Assembly: GCF_022601975.1 (NCBI RefSeq)
Contig: NZ_JAKVIR010000016.1
Location: 1 to 64,000 of the forward strand
Reading direction: 5' to 3'
Length of the DNA: 64,000 nt
Source: Pontibacter sp. E15-1
GTDB taxonomy: Bacteria > Bacteroidota > Bacteroidia > Cytophagales > Hymenobacteraceae
Shown one piece after another: positions 19,294 to 28,255 of the stretch (positions are counted from its first letter, which is position 1; every line of letters starts with the position of its first letter). Below the pieces are notes generated by a model. That model was not told the origin of the DNA. It did not search any database and saw only the letters and a program-made list of their open reading frames with translations. Both the position numbers and the translations under genes were made by a program.

Positions 19294-22200
19294 ATGCTGA
19301 TGAAAAGTATACTTACACTTATTTTTTTGATAGGCTTGGTCTGGCAACCACTTACAGTGGAAGCGCAACGGAGCAAGAAAAAATCTACGGCTAGTGCAGG
19401 AAAGACAGACGCTGCTGAGCCTGAGTTTTACAAAGCGCTTGAGTGGCGTAACATTGGGCCTTACCGGGGTGGCCGCTCAGTAGCTATTACGGGTGTGCCA
19501 ACCAAGCCAAGCACGTTTTACGCTGGCTATACCGGCGGCGGACTCTGGAAAACAACTGACTCTGGAAGCTCATGGAAAAACATCTCAGATGGTTACTTTA
19601 CATCCAGCTCTATTGGAGCCATTGCCGTGGCTGACAGTGATCCCAACGTGGTGTATGTAGGCACCGGCGAAGCTGCCGTGCGCGGCGTCATGACAGTTCA
19701 TGGGGATGGCGTCTACAAATCAACGGATGGTGGCCAAACCTGGAAGAATGTGGGCCTTAGTAACACCAGGCAAATTTCCCGGGTGAGGATCGACCCTAAA
19801 AACGCAGACATTGTTTACGTAGCCGCTCAAGGTAGCCCCTATGGCGCTAATAAAGAACGGGGCATCTATCGCTCAAAAGATGGCGGCAAAAATTGGGAAT
19901 TGGTATTGCACGTGGATGAAAACACTGGCGCCAGCGACCTAAGCATGGATGTGACGAACCCGAACGTGCTGTATGCCGCTTTATGGCAGCATCGCCGCTA
20001 CCCTTGGAAAGTAGAGAGCGGTGGCCCGGGAAGCGCGATCTATAAATCCACAGATGGCGGCGATACCTGGAACAAGCTGGAGAATGGCCTGCCAAAGTTG
20101 ATGGGTAAAATAGGAGTGGCCGTATCACCGGCCAACCCGGAGCGGGTTTGGGCTATTGTAGAGGCTGAAGAAGGCGGACTTTTCCGGTCTGATGATGGTG
20201 GTAAATCCTGGGCAAACATCAACAAAGAGCGCGTGCTAAGAGCCCGTGGATGGTATTACATGCACGTATTTGCTGACCCCGTGGACGAGAACAAAGTATA
20301 TGTGATGAATGCGCCGTTCCTGAAGTCGTTGGATGGGGGCAAGAACTTTACAAAGCTGGAAACGCCGCACGGGGATAACCATTTTGTATGGATAAACCCC
20401 TTGCAGCCCCATATCTGGGCAAACTCCAACGATGGCGGCGGCAATATCTCGCATAACAGCGGCGAAACCTGGTCTACACAGCAAAACCAGCCTACAGCGC
20501 AGTTCTACCGCGTGAACGCCGACAACAAATTCCCCTATACCGTTTACGGAGGGCAGCAGGATAACTCAACCGTAGCGATCCCCAACGCCTATTCGGGGCC
20601 GGGCATACCTTGGTCTGCTTTTTATCCGGTAGGCGGCTGCGAGTCGGCTTACGTGGCATTTAATCCTGACGACCCGGCCTATATCTATGCTGGTTGCTAC
20701 CAAGGCATCATCAGTGAATGGAACGCCGCGACCAAAAGCACACAGGATGTGATGGCTTACCCTTACTTAGGACTTGGTTCTAAACCCCTGGACCAAAAAT
20801 ATCGCTTCAACTGGAATGCGCCTATTATCGTGTCGAAGTTCGATCCGTCGGTGATTTACCATGCTGGCAATGTGGTGCTTCGCTCCAAAGACAGAGGTCA
20901 ATCATGGGAGGAAGTCAGCCCGGACCTGACGCGCAACAAACCGGAGTTTCTGGATTATGGCGGTGGCCCGATAACTAACGAAGGGGCAGGCGGTGAAGTT
21001 TACCAAACCATCTACTACCTGATAGAGTCGCCGCATGACCCAAAGGTACTTTGGGCTGGCTCTGATGACGGGTTAGTGCATGTAACCAAGGATGGCGGAA
21101 AAAGCTGGCAACAGGTGACACCGAAGGGCCTTACCTCCACAACGCTCATCAATGCCATTGAAGTATCGCCGCATGAGCCTAATACAGTTTACCTGGCTGT
21201 AAATGATTATAAATCCAACGATTTTACGCCGCATGTTTTTAAAACCACTGATAGCGGTAAAAGCTGGAAACGCATTGTAAACGGCATCCGGTCAGAGCAT
21301 TTTACAAGGGTGGTAAGGGAAGACCCTAAGCGGAAGGACCTGTTATACTTAGGCACCGAATCCGGCATGTATGTTTCGTTTAACGGAGGCGAGAAGTGGA
21401 AGCCTTTTCAGTCGAACCTGCCCATAACGCCCATACTTGACCTAAAGGTGCATCAGAATGATTTAATTGCCGCCACCGCTGGCCGCGCCTTCTGGATTCT
21501 GGATGACCTAACGCCGCTGCATGAGGAGCAGCGCCAACTTACTTCCTCGGATGTTGTGCTGTTGAAGCCAGCAGATGCCATCAGGGCTGACTTTATACAG
21601 GGTAAGAAAGCAGCAGAGTCATTGCTGGGAGAGAACCCGCCGCATGGGGCCTTGATCCATTTTACGTTGAACAAAGCGGTAGACACCACCGCTCTGAAGC
21701 TGGAGATTTATGACGCAGCGGGCAAATTACTTAGAACCCTGTCTACCAAAGCCGAAAACGAAAAGGATAAAGAAAACGAAAAGGATAAAATCAAAGTAGT
21801 GCAGGGCTTAAACAGAGTGCTGTGGGACCTGAGCATTCAGGCAGCGAAACGCCCTGACGGCTTACTGGCCGGTTTTGGGGAAGGGACCTACCGTGCAGTG
21901 CCCGGCAACTATAAAGTGAAGTTGACCTATGGTGATAAAGTGCTGGAGGAAGACTTTACCGTGAAGGGCGATCCTCGTTACCAGGTACCGGCCATGGCCT
22001 ATGCAGATCAGGGCAAAATGCTGGAATCCATACAATCCAACATTAAAGAAATTTACCAGTATGTGAACAATCTCAGGCTGGTAAAAAAACAGGTAAACCT
22101 TGTGAAGGAGATTGTGAAGAACACCGATAAAAATGAAGCGCTTTTGGCATACTCCGACACAATTTTGAAACGCACCGAGGAGATGGAAAAGCTATTGGTG

Positions 22201-22455
22201 CAGCCACGGCAGGAAACGTTTCAGGATGTTATAAACTTCGACAACAAGCTGGATAACCACTTTATACACCTCAACGGGCTGGTTGATGAGGCCATTCCGC
22301 CGGTTACCAGTGGGCAAAAGCAACGCTTCAACGACTTGCAGGCGCAGTGGCTGGCTGCCAAAATTAAGATCGATTTGTTTATGAAAGAGGACATGAAGCG
22401 CTACCACGAAAAAGTGCAGCAGCAAAACGTAACTCTGATCGGGCTCGTGAATTAA
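19294..22455 (+). CDS. Large secreted BNR/VPS10-like beta-propeller protein (copy B)
   Basis: This 1053-residue protein has a signal peptide (LTLIFLIGLVWQPLTVEA, cleavage near residue 24) and repeated Asp boxes (WKTTDSGSSW, YKSTDGGQTW, YRSKDGGKNW, YKSTDGGDTW, FRSDDGGKSW) over about residues 45-720. A beta-rich PGNYKVKLTYGDK domain and a helical C-terminus follow. It shares long near-identical blocks with copy A at 10477 (IGPYRGGR, VEAEEGGLFRSDD, NQPTAQFYRV, QQDNSTV/I), so the two are paralogs. It carries its own charged repeat ENEKDKENEKDK near residue 825. It is separated from SusD by a terminator, so it has its own promoter in 19174-19293. The molecular function is unknown. Confidence 0.8.
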   Translation: MLMKSILTLIFLIGLVWQPLTVEAQRSKKKSTASAGKTDAAEPEFYKALEWRNIGPYRGGRSVAITGVPTKPSTFYAGYTGGGLWKTTDSGSSWKNISDGYFTSSSIGAIAVADSDPNVVYVGTGEAAVRGVMTVHGDGVYKSTDGGQTWKNVGLSNTRQISRVRIDPKNADIVYVAAQGSPYGANKERGIYRSKDGGKNWELVLHVDENTGASDLSMDVTNPNVLYAALWQHRRYPWKVESGGPGSAIYKSTDGGDTWNKLENGLPKLMGKIGVAVSPANPERVWAIVEAEEGGLFRSDDGGKSWANINKERVLRARGWYYMHVFADPVDENKVYVMNAPFLKSLDGGKNFTKLETPHGDNHFVWINPLQPHIWANSNDGGGNISHNSGETWSTQQNQPTAQFYRVNADNKFPYTVYGGQQDNSTVAIPNAYSGPGIPWSAFYPVGGCESAYVAFNPDDPAYIYAGCYQGIISEWNAATKSTQDVMAYPYLGLGSKPLDQKYRFNWNAPIIVSKFDPSVIYHAGNVVLRSKDRGQSWEEVSPDLTRNKPEFLDYGGGPITNEGAGGEVYQTIYYLIESPHDPKVLWAGSDDGLVHVTKDGGKSWQQVTPKGLTSTTLINAIEVSPHEPNTVYLAVNDYKSNDFTPHVFKTTDSGKSWKRIVNGIRSEHFTRVVREDPKRKDLLYLGTESGMYVSFNGGEKWKPFQSNLPITPILDLKVHQNDLIAATAGRAFWILDDLTPLHEEQRQLTSSDVVLLKPADAIRADFIQGKKAAESLLGENPPHGALIHFTLNKAVDTTALKLEIYDAAGKLLRTLSTKAENEKDKENEKDKIKVVQGLNRVLWDLSIQAAKRPDGLLAGFGEGTYRAVPGNYKVKLTYGDKVLEEDFTVKGDPRYQVPAMAYADQGKMLESIQSNIKEIYQYVNNLRLVKKQVNLVKEIVKNTDKNEALLAYSDTILKRTEEMEKLLVQPRQETFQDVINFDNKLDNHFIHLNGLVDEAIPPVTSGQKQRFNDLQAQWLAAKIKIDLFMKEDMKRYHEKVQQQNVTLIGLVN

Positions 22456-22516
22456 AGCATGCTGCCTTATAGGGGAGTGTAATTCTAACTGTGTCATTCC
22501 ACTATTTCAATTTACT

Positions 22517-22560
22517 GGCCCTGTTGGTGTACTGGTGTGAATCCTTACAGCAACAGGGCC
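22517..22560 (-). other. Subterminal stem-loop of the IS256-family element
   Basis: GGCCCTGTTG at 22517-22526 pairs perfectly with CAACAGGGCC at 22551-22560. It lies just after the transposase stop and inside the terminal repeat, so it may block read-through transcription or form part of the element end. Half of it is visible at 23-32 in the other copy. Confidence 0.5.
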
Positions 22561-22578
22561 ACCCTTTTGAAGTGCGTC

Positions 22579-23206
22579 TCACTTCAAGTCCGGTTGCATC
22601 CTGTCTCCAAACCAGATGGCCAGCTGCTGGGCTGTCTGGCTCCAGTTGGCAAGGGGCATGCCCCACTTTTGGCTGATGTTCTGGTGAGAGAGGTAAATCA
22701 GCTTCAGCAGGGCCATGTCCGAGGGGAAAGCGCCCTTGCCTGCCACTCCTTGACCTAAGGCACGATCTTCTCCGTCAGGGCGGCGAGCGTGTCGTGGGAA
22801 ATGTCCATGTCGTACACCTCCTTTAGGTGCGAGGAGATATCCCGAAGGCTCATGCCCAGCCCGTACATGCTCAGGATGCGCGGCTCGAGGTTCTCGGCCA
22901 GCACCGTTTCCCGCTTTCGGATGATCTGCGGCTCGAAGCTTGCCGAGCGGTCCCGCGAGCTTTCCACTTCGATGATGCCATCCGAGGTGCGTACCTGTTT
23001 TGAGACCTGGCCGTTGCGGCGGTTCCCTTGCTGCCGCTCTCCTGCGTCCAGGTGCAGGTCCATCTCCGTGTCAAGGCGGCTTCCAGGAAGTGTTTTAACA
23101 AGGGACCTAAGGCGCCGTCCTTGCCGAAGGTGGGCTTGCCGCTCTGGAACTCCTCCAGGAACTGCTGCTTGATCTTTGCCAGATCCAGTTGGCTTTTCTC
23201 TTCCAT
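22579..23206 (-). pseudogene. IS256-family transposase remnant (catalytic middle deleted)
   Basis: It starts MEEKSQLDLAKIKQQFLEEF at 23206 and continues with GKDGALGPLLKHFLEAAL. A one-base deletion near 23070 shifts into MDLHLDAGERQQGNRRNG, SFEPQIIRKRETVLAENLEP and YGLGMSLRDISSHLKE. A nonsense codon follows KIVP (near 22756), then VKEWQARALSP is joined to the C-terminal segment SDMALLKLIYLSHQNISQKW and QQLAIWFGDRMQPDLK. The central part that would carry the DDE catalytic residues is missing. The order and motifs match IS256-type mutator transposases, so this is a decayed deletion derivative. Confidence 0.85.
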
Positions 23207-23524
23207 GTCTACTGTGTTAAAGGTAGTGCTCCTGATCCTTCGACACAGTTCATTTTACAGCCTCTAACAATCGAAGCATTTTGCATCGGTCTTGCCATAC
23301 AAATTCGGCCTGCTTCTAAAAACTTCAGTTTTGTCGTGTAGCTGACAAAGCTGCTGTCAGCGGCTTTTTTAGCGTCCTCTACCGCATTTTCCATACCTCA
23401 TGTCTTCTGAATTCCTGCCGGGAGCGTTTCAAAATGTACTTCTAAACGCTCTTAGAATAACTATGCAAGGAGGCGATAAGTATAACAAAAGCACTAAACA
23501 AGTTTCACCTTAGAAACTCATACT

Positions 23525-24147
23525 GTGAGAAAAAACATACTTCCCAGCAGATTTTTCTTATTGGTCTTTCTTCTGATTGTAGCAACCGGATGCTCTCAGA
23601 TGAAGACAAAGCAAGGCAACATTGCCATAGAACGAACTGTGCAGGCGGGCGACGTACAGGTACCGGCAAGCTACAAAGTAGAGGCCGCTGCCACCCGCCT
23701 TGCCGTTCCTTCAGGGATTGCCTTTGATGAGCAGGGCAACGTATTCTTCATTGAGGCAGGTTATTCGTGTATAGACGTGTTCAAGAAGCCGCGCCTGGTG
23801 CAGCTAATGCCTAACGGCGAAACAAGAACGATCGCAGAGGGGAATATAAAGCAGGGTGGCCGCATCCTCAGGATCTCGAAAGATGGAAAGATTACGACCA
23901 TGGTGGAAAACCTACCCCGCTTCGGTGACCATCAGACCAACGGCCCTGCCATCGGCAACGATGTCTATATTTACTTTGGCCAAGGCACGACAACCAACTC
24001 CGCCATAGTGGGCAAAGACAATTACCTGATGGGCTGGCTGGCAAAAAATGAGCAACTCCCAACATACTCTCAGGCACGCGCATGATGGCAAGGGCATGTA
24101 CATCGCAGGAAGGAACTGGGGTTATCTGGAAGATCACCAAGCAGTAA
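23525..24147 (+). pseudogene. Sorbosone/glucose-dehydrogenase-like lipoprotein gene with internal deletions
   Basis: The first 186 codons encode a lipoprotein signal (LVFLLIVATGC) and the start of a six-bladed sugar-dehydrogenase-type propeller: VPSGIAFDEQGNVFFIEAGY, GGRILRISKDGKI, FGDHQTNGPAIG, YIYFGQGTTTNSAIVGKDN. Full-length relatives are several hundred residues. Here the frame passes a likely short deletion at TIAEG/NIKQGG. After QLPTYSQ it jumps to what looks like the extreme C-terminus (GKGMYIA in one frame, then GTGVIWKITKQ and stop at 24147 in another). The middle of the gene is therefore missing. The family call is from motif recognition. Confidence 0.65.
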
Positions 24148-24403
24148 ACCGGAACGATTGGGTGGAGCATCATTCAGGCAGTTCCGGATTTAAATGCAAC
24201 ATCCCGTTATGCCTCTTTTCCATGACATCGGGGAAAAGCCTAAACGGGTTATCGCAGGCATACCGACAGTGAGTGGCAGGGACTTGCAGCTTTATAAAAT
24301 CAGTTACACAGGTAACGGGCCTACTTCTACTGACCATACGCAGTTTTCCCTTTTGCAGGAAAGCAACATGAATTTAAACAGAGCTATTAACAACAAAACA
24401 ACT

Positions 24404-25219
24404 ATGGATTTAAAGATAAAAGGCAAAACAGCCGTCATCACAGGAGGAGATTCCGGAATGGGGCTCGCAACAGCAAAGATACTTGCCAGCGAAGGCGTAA
24501 ACATTGTTCTTAGCGACAAAACGCACGAAGAACTGGAAAAAGCCGCTGAAGAAGTCAGGGCTCAGGCTAAAAACGATTCCAAGGTAATTGCCATTTCGGC
24601 AGATTTAACTATCAATGGCGAAGTGTTGAAGCTGGCCGACCAAACCAAGGCGGAGTTTGGCGGGGCTGATATGCTGGTGAATTGTGCCGGTATCCGGGGT
24701 GCTGCCGGAGATTTCCTGAACCTCAGCGACGAAGACTGGTATACTTCTATTGATGTAGATTTGATGGGAGCCGTTCGGGTTTGCAGAGCTTTCATTCCGC
24801 AAATGCAGGAGAAAAAATGGGGCCGCATTGTGCTTATCGCTTCTGAAAACGCCATGCAGTCTTACGAAGAAGAAAGCCCATATAATGCCTGTAAGGCTGG
24901 CATCGTAAACCTTACAAACTGTTTAACAAGGGCGTATGCCCGGGAGGGGCTTATGATTAATTGTGTATCGCCTGCTTATGTTGCCACTCCCATGACCGAT
25001 GCGATGATGGACCAGTTAGCCAAGGAACGAAACTCCTCCAAAGAAGAAGCCATCCAGTGGTTCTTGAAAAACAAGCGCCCCAATATTGTAGTTGACAGAC
25101 GGGGCAAACCAGAAGAGGTAGCAGCTGTAATTGCTTTTCTGTGTTCTGAACATGTTAGCTATGTAACGGGTAGCAACTACCGGGTGGACGGGGGAGCTGT
25201 GGGAACGGCTTTTGGCTGA
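24404..25219 (+). CDS. Short-chain dehydrogenase/reductase (SDR)
   Basis: The start at ATG 24404 gives MDLKIKGKTAVITGGDSGMG, the standard SDR beginning; upstream in-frame methionines (24194, 24368) would add residues unlike any SDR. The product is about 271 residues, the classical SDR size. The nucleotide-binding TGGDSGMG is at about 14-21, CAGIRG follows, the catalytic serine lies in VLIASENA, and YNACK supplies the Tyr/Lys pair. The C-terminus RVDGGAVG is typical. It should oxidise or reduce an alcohol/carbonyl with NAD(P) in the cytosol. The intact SDR, hydrolase and cupin genes follow one another with 85-88 bp gaps; the substrate is unknown. Confidence 0.88.
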   Translation: MDLKIKGKTAVITGGDSGMGLATAKILASEGVNIVLSDKTHEELEKAAEEVRAQAKNDSKVIAISADLTINGEVLKLADQTKAEFGGADMLVNCAGIRGAAGDFLNLSDEDWYTSIDVDLMGAVRVCRAFIPQMQEKKWGRIVLIASENAMQSYEEESPYNACKAGIVNLTNCLTRAYAREGLMINCVSPAYVATPMTDAMMDQLAKERNSSKEEAIQWFLKNKRPNIVVDRRGKPEEVAAVIAFLCSEHVSYVTGSNYRVDGGAVGTAFG

Positions 25220-25304
25220 TAAGTTTCTTTGCAGGTTACCTGGTTTTATGGTCCCAAAACGTACCTGATTTTAACTACATAACTTCATTTCAAATTACGG
25301 AAAT

Positions 25305-26069
25305 ATGACCGATGATAAAGCAGTGAAACAGTGGGGAGACCAAGGGGAGACTCTGGTCTTTCTGCACTACTTTGGTGGCTCTGCCGAAAGTTGGCAATGG
25401 GTTGCTGAAGAACTATCTCAGGAGTACCGCTGCATCGCTTTGAACTTTCCTGGCTTTGGTGGTAATGCTCCTTTGCCAACACCTTCCATTCAAGGCTTCG
25501 CAACTTTTGTGCAGGAAGAGCTTGACCAATTAGGAGTGAAATCCTATACCTTAATCGGGCATTCCATGGGCGGCAAGATTGCCATGCAGGTGGCGGCAAA
25601 TGCGGCGGCAGGTTTAGTTAAGCGATTAATTTTAGTTGCCCCGTCGCCACCAACAACAGAGCCGATGCTTGAAAAGGAAAAAACACGCATGCTAAAACAT
25701 CCGGACCGGGGAGTAGCCGAAAATACAGTGGATGGCGCCACCATAAAAACCCTGGATAAAGAAAAGTATAACCTGGCTGTAGAAACCCAGCTAATAATTG
25801 ACCCAAACACCTGGAAATGGTGGATTCAGCAGGGCATGGATAATTCTATTGCCAATGAACTAAAGACACTCAAAATTCCCCTTACTGTTCTCGCTTCTAC
25901 CGATGACCCTGTTATGACTCCGGAAGTGATACAGGAGCGGGTAATGGCAGAACTGGAGCATGCAAAACTTATTAATACAGAAGGGGTTGGGCATTTAATT
26001 CCTCTGGAAGCACCAGACTGGACTGCAGCACAGATCAGAAAAATACTGGAAGGTAGTAAAGAAAATTAA
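25305..26069 (+). CDS. Alpha/beta-fold hydrolase
   Basis: This 254-residue protein of the alpha/beta hydrolase superfamily has no signal peptide. The oxyanion region is at LVFLHYFGGSAESW (about 16-29), the nucleophile elbow GHSMGG at about 86-91 (serine), an acid in STDDPVMTP and the histidine in EGVGHLIPLE near the C-terminus. Known relatives cleave esters, lactones or C-C bonds. It lies between the SDR and cupin genes and probably forms a small catabolic set with them. A lactonase pseudogene nearby suggests, weakly, a lactone or sugar-acid theme. Confidence 0.88.
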   Translation: MTDDKAVKQWGDQGETLVFLHYFGGSAESWQWVAEELSQEYRCIALNFPGFGGNAPLPTPSIQGFATFVQEELDQLGVKSYTLIGHSMGGKIAMQVAANAAAGLVKRLILVAPSPPTTEPMLEKEKTRMLKHPDRGVAENTVDGATIKTLDKEKYNLAVETQLIIDPNTWKWWIQQGMDNSIANELKTLKIPLTVLASTDDPVMTPEVIQERVMAELEHAKLINTEGVGHLIPLEAPDWTAAQIRKILEGSKEN

Positions 26070-26157
26070 GCGGCTTTTCATTTCCCTCAAATATCCAGAA
26101 AATTAGCAGGGTTAGAAAACCGGAAAAAAGTAAGTTTAAATTTTTTGTATTGTCAGT

Positions 26158-26628
26158 ATGTCGAAAACAAATCTAGATCAGGGTGACAAGCCAATATTTA
26201 CGTACTGGCACGTCTGGACCGATGAGGAAGGAGTGAGCCACCAGACCCGCGCGGAACTTACAGATTTTAAGAAAGAAAGTATGGGAGGTGATGCCGATGA
26301 GCAGTGGAACAACCACCTGCTGGCGGCCGAAGCAAAAGTGCTTTTTACAGAGCTTCCTGTTGGGTGGATGGGCACCTGGCACGAGAATCCAAAGCCACAG
26401 TGGATTATACCACTCTCAGGCAAGTGGTATGTAGAAACCATGGACGGGCAGCATGTAGAAATGGGGCCGGGCGAGGTTTCCTTTGGAGGTGACCAAAACA
26501 CGACGGCCAATGCGCAGGGCCATAAAGGGCACGTTTCGGGTACAGTAGGTGAAGAACCCGCTAAACTCATGATTATTCAGCTACTGGAAGAAAAATGGAT
26601 AGGTGCAAAACCTGGCGACTTTTCCTGA
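26158..26628 (+). CDS. Cupin-domain protein
   Basis: This 156-residue cytosolic protein has a single cupin-like core: GTWHENPKPQWIIPLSGKWYV at about residues 74-94 corresponds to the first cupin motif and MGPGEVSFGGDQNTTA at about 102-117 to the second. The usual metal-binding histidine pattern is only partly kept (one His in the first motif, HKGH after the second), so enzymatic activity is uncertain. It is the last intact gene of the SDR-hydrolase-cupin run and is followed directly by the broken lactonase gene. Confidence 0.75.
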   Translation: MSKTNLDQGDKPIFTYWHVWTDEEGVSHQTRAELTDFKKESMGGDADEQWNNHLLAAEAKVLFTELPVGWMGTWHENPKPQWIIPLSGKWYVETMDGQHVEMGPGEVSFGGDQNTTANAQGHKGHVSGTVGEEPAKLMIIQLLEEKWIGAKPGDFS

Positions 26629-26648
26629 CTACAGAGATAAAAGCACTT

Positions 26649-27079
26649 ATGGAAAAACCTGCGACATCTTTAGTATACATAGGCCCTTATGCTGACGCCG
26701 ACCAGGAAAGTATTTTTCTGTACTAGCTAAACCCGCAGACAGGTGAATTACATTAGCTAAAGGGCTTTGCAGAAGGCAAAAAAACCCACACATGACTTTA
26801 GATAAGCCGCATCTTTATTTATATGTGGTTATGGGTTAATGAGCGGGAAGATTACGAGGATAGAGAAAGTGGTGCGGTGTGCTCCTTTCATATTAACCGG
26901 CAAACAGGTTGTCTCACCCTCCTGAACAGGGTTCCTTCGTTGGGAAGCCTGCCGGTATACATTGCGGCGGAGCACAGCGGAAATGCGGTTATAGTAGCCA
27001 ACAATAAATCCGGTAACGTAGCAGTTTTTCCGGAACTGGAGAATGGGAAATTAGCAGACGCCTCTGACCTAAGTTCATC
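26649..27079 (+). pseudogene. Truncated 6-phosphogluconolactonase-type (seven-bladed propeller) lactonase gene
   Basis: From ATG 26649 the frame reads MEKPATSLVYIGPYADADQE, the N-terminal pattern of the YbhE-type lactonase family, but meets a stop codon after IFLY and others soon after. Downstream, NEREDYEDRESGAVCSF, TGCLTLLNRVPSLGSLP and GNAVIVANNKSGNVAVFPE match the next family repeats. The gene is cut at about 27075 by a transposase fragment on the opposite strand. Full-length relatives are about 350 residues, so roughly one third survives. Confidence 0.75.
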
Positions 27080-27195
27080 TCGTTGATGAGGCCCCAGCGG
27101 CTCAGGTTGGTGAAGTTGCACCTACCACGCAGGCTGAGCAGCAAAGTCATCAGGTGAATGAAAAATTCTCGCTGCCGCTTAGTAAGTTTGGGCAT
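27080..27195 (-). mobile_element. N-terminal fragment of a transposase gene
   Basis: From ATG 27195 the fragment reads MPKLTKRQREFFIHLMTLLL then SLRGRCNFTNLSRWGLINE. This resembles the N-terminus of a DDE transposase family common in Cytophagales, in which a (L/V)xGRxNxxNLSR motif follows a helical segment. It ends where the lactonase pseudogene ends. The rest of the element is not found beyond that point, so only a relic remains. Confidence 0.5.
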
Positions 27196-27702
27196 TTTGT
27201 GCTGGTGAGTGTTTCGATGCTCATAGGTGAACGTCTGTTGAGGTGTCGTTACCACAAACTACGGCTTTCACCTTTTTTTATCCTTCTAACAGCTAAAAAC
27301 GCTGCAGACTATTGATTATAACGGGTTGATTATAAATTATTTGCTACATTATATTTTGTTTGAGTTATGCGCAGTTGTTTGATAAATACAGTTCCTCACT
27401 CTCTGCCTGCAGCGGTATCAAAATCAATTAATAGCCTGCAAATCTAGTATTTGCAGGCTATTTTTCTTTCCAGGCAACACTGAATTATTTACTTTTTCGC
27501 ATAACATAATAGAAGTGTGTCATCTGGTAAGTTCGACTGAGGGTATAATTTACTCACCGAATTTCACATAATAAATTGATTTACAAGATGTACAGTTGCT
27601 GTGCATCCAGACGAGGAGTGACTGCAAAACTATATTTGTTTAACTTTTAAAGTCATTGCTACGTCTGTCAACGTCAGCCTCCTTTTTTACCTAAAAAAAC
27701 AA
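27196..27702. other. Non-coding AT-rich stretch
   Basis: No gene was recognised. It contains a convincing hairpin terminator at 27430-27467, although no gene is seen to feed it, which suggests that a gene or small RNA was lost here or is unrecognised. Confidence 0.35.
27430..27467 (+). terminator. Orphan rho-independent terminator
   Basis: AATAGCCTGCAAAT pairs perfectly with ATTTGCAGGCTATT around CTAGT and is followed by a T-rich stretch (TTTTTCTTT). No complete gene lies immediately upstream on the plus strand. Confidence 0.6.
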
Positions 27703-27937
27703 ATGAATTACCGCCTGGGCTCGGTCTACCTGCGCTTCCGGTACACATGCCTTTTCCAAGTATAGGAACGCTTACCAGGACTGCCTGTAAGCGAAAGTGT
27801 ATGAGGTGCACTGCCAGTTAGTGGATGCCACAGGCCTGGTCACGGCAACATATATCAACATCCTGTTCCATGGCAAGAAAGGCACGACTGACAGAGTTAA
27901 TCTGCTGCCCATATATACTGCCAATCTATACATTTAA
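27703..27937 (+). pseudogene. Relic of a tyrosine recombinase (phage-type integrase) N-terminus
   Basis: A frame starting NYRLGSVYLRFRY breaks off, then a second frame reads NAYQDCL, stop, AKVYEVHCQLVDATGLVTAT and FHGKKGT. This resembles the SAM-like arm region of Bacteroidota integrases (a Y..hhxxhxxxLv....hTa..h.n.f.G pattern). There are at least one frameshift and one nonsense codon, and no catalytic domain follows. The family assignment rests on a short pattern. Confidence 0.4.
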
Positions 27938-28255
27938 ACTCTGTAAAAGAATTGCATGTGTGCCTCGCATTTGCGTACTTTGATACAGACGTTTTAATAG
28001 ACCGTGCTGCCCTACCACAGATTGCATTCTTCTTTCCCAAAGCCACTCTCCGGTTTTGTTGCAGCGTCACATCACGTTTCCCTGAGTGATGTGCTGAACG
28101 GGTATTGCCTTTATTTTTATAGTGCCCTCAAGGACTTTAACAGTTAAGCCGGAAATCTCCGGCATCCAACCCATTCTTTTTGAAACAAGCTTTACATATG
28201 CTTTGAAAGTGCTGTAGGCTTTAAGGTTATGTTTTAGTTCTAACGACTTTGGGGT

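Larger units (their letters stand above)
22473..23262 (-). mobile_element. Internally deleted IS256-family element
   Basis: The ends are imperfect inverted repeats: GGAGTGTAATTCTAACTGTG at about 22474 and, on the other strand, GGCTGTAAAATGAACTGTGT reading inward from about 23262. The element is about 790 bp, against about 1.3 kb for complete IS256 relatives. It holds the first and last thirds of the transposase joined directly, so it cannot transpose unaided but keeps both ends and could be mobilised in trans. The low-coordinate end matches the element end at window positions 1-76 in inverted orientation. No target duplication was seen. Confidence 0.8.

Noticed and set aside
23263..23394. Short minus-strand frame abutting the IS256 right end (MENAVEDAKKAADSSF)
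   Set aside because: It could be the start of a gene cut by the IS, but 44 codons with no family match are not enough to call it.
24194..24403. In-frame upstream extension of the SDR gene
   Set aside because: The extra 70 residues resemble no SDR N-terminus; the standard start is at 24404.
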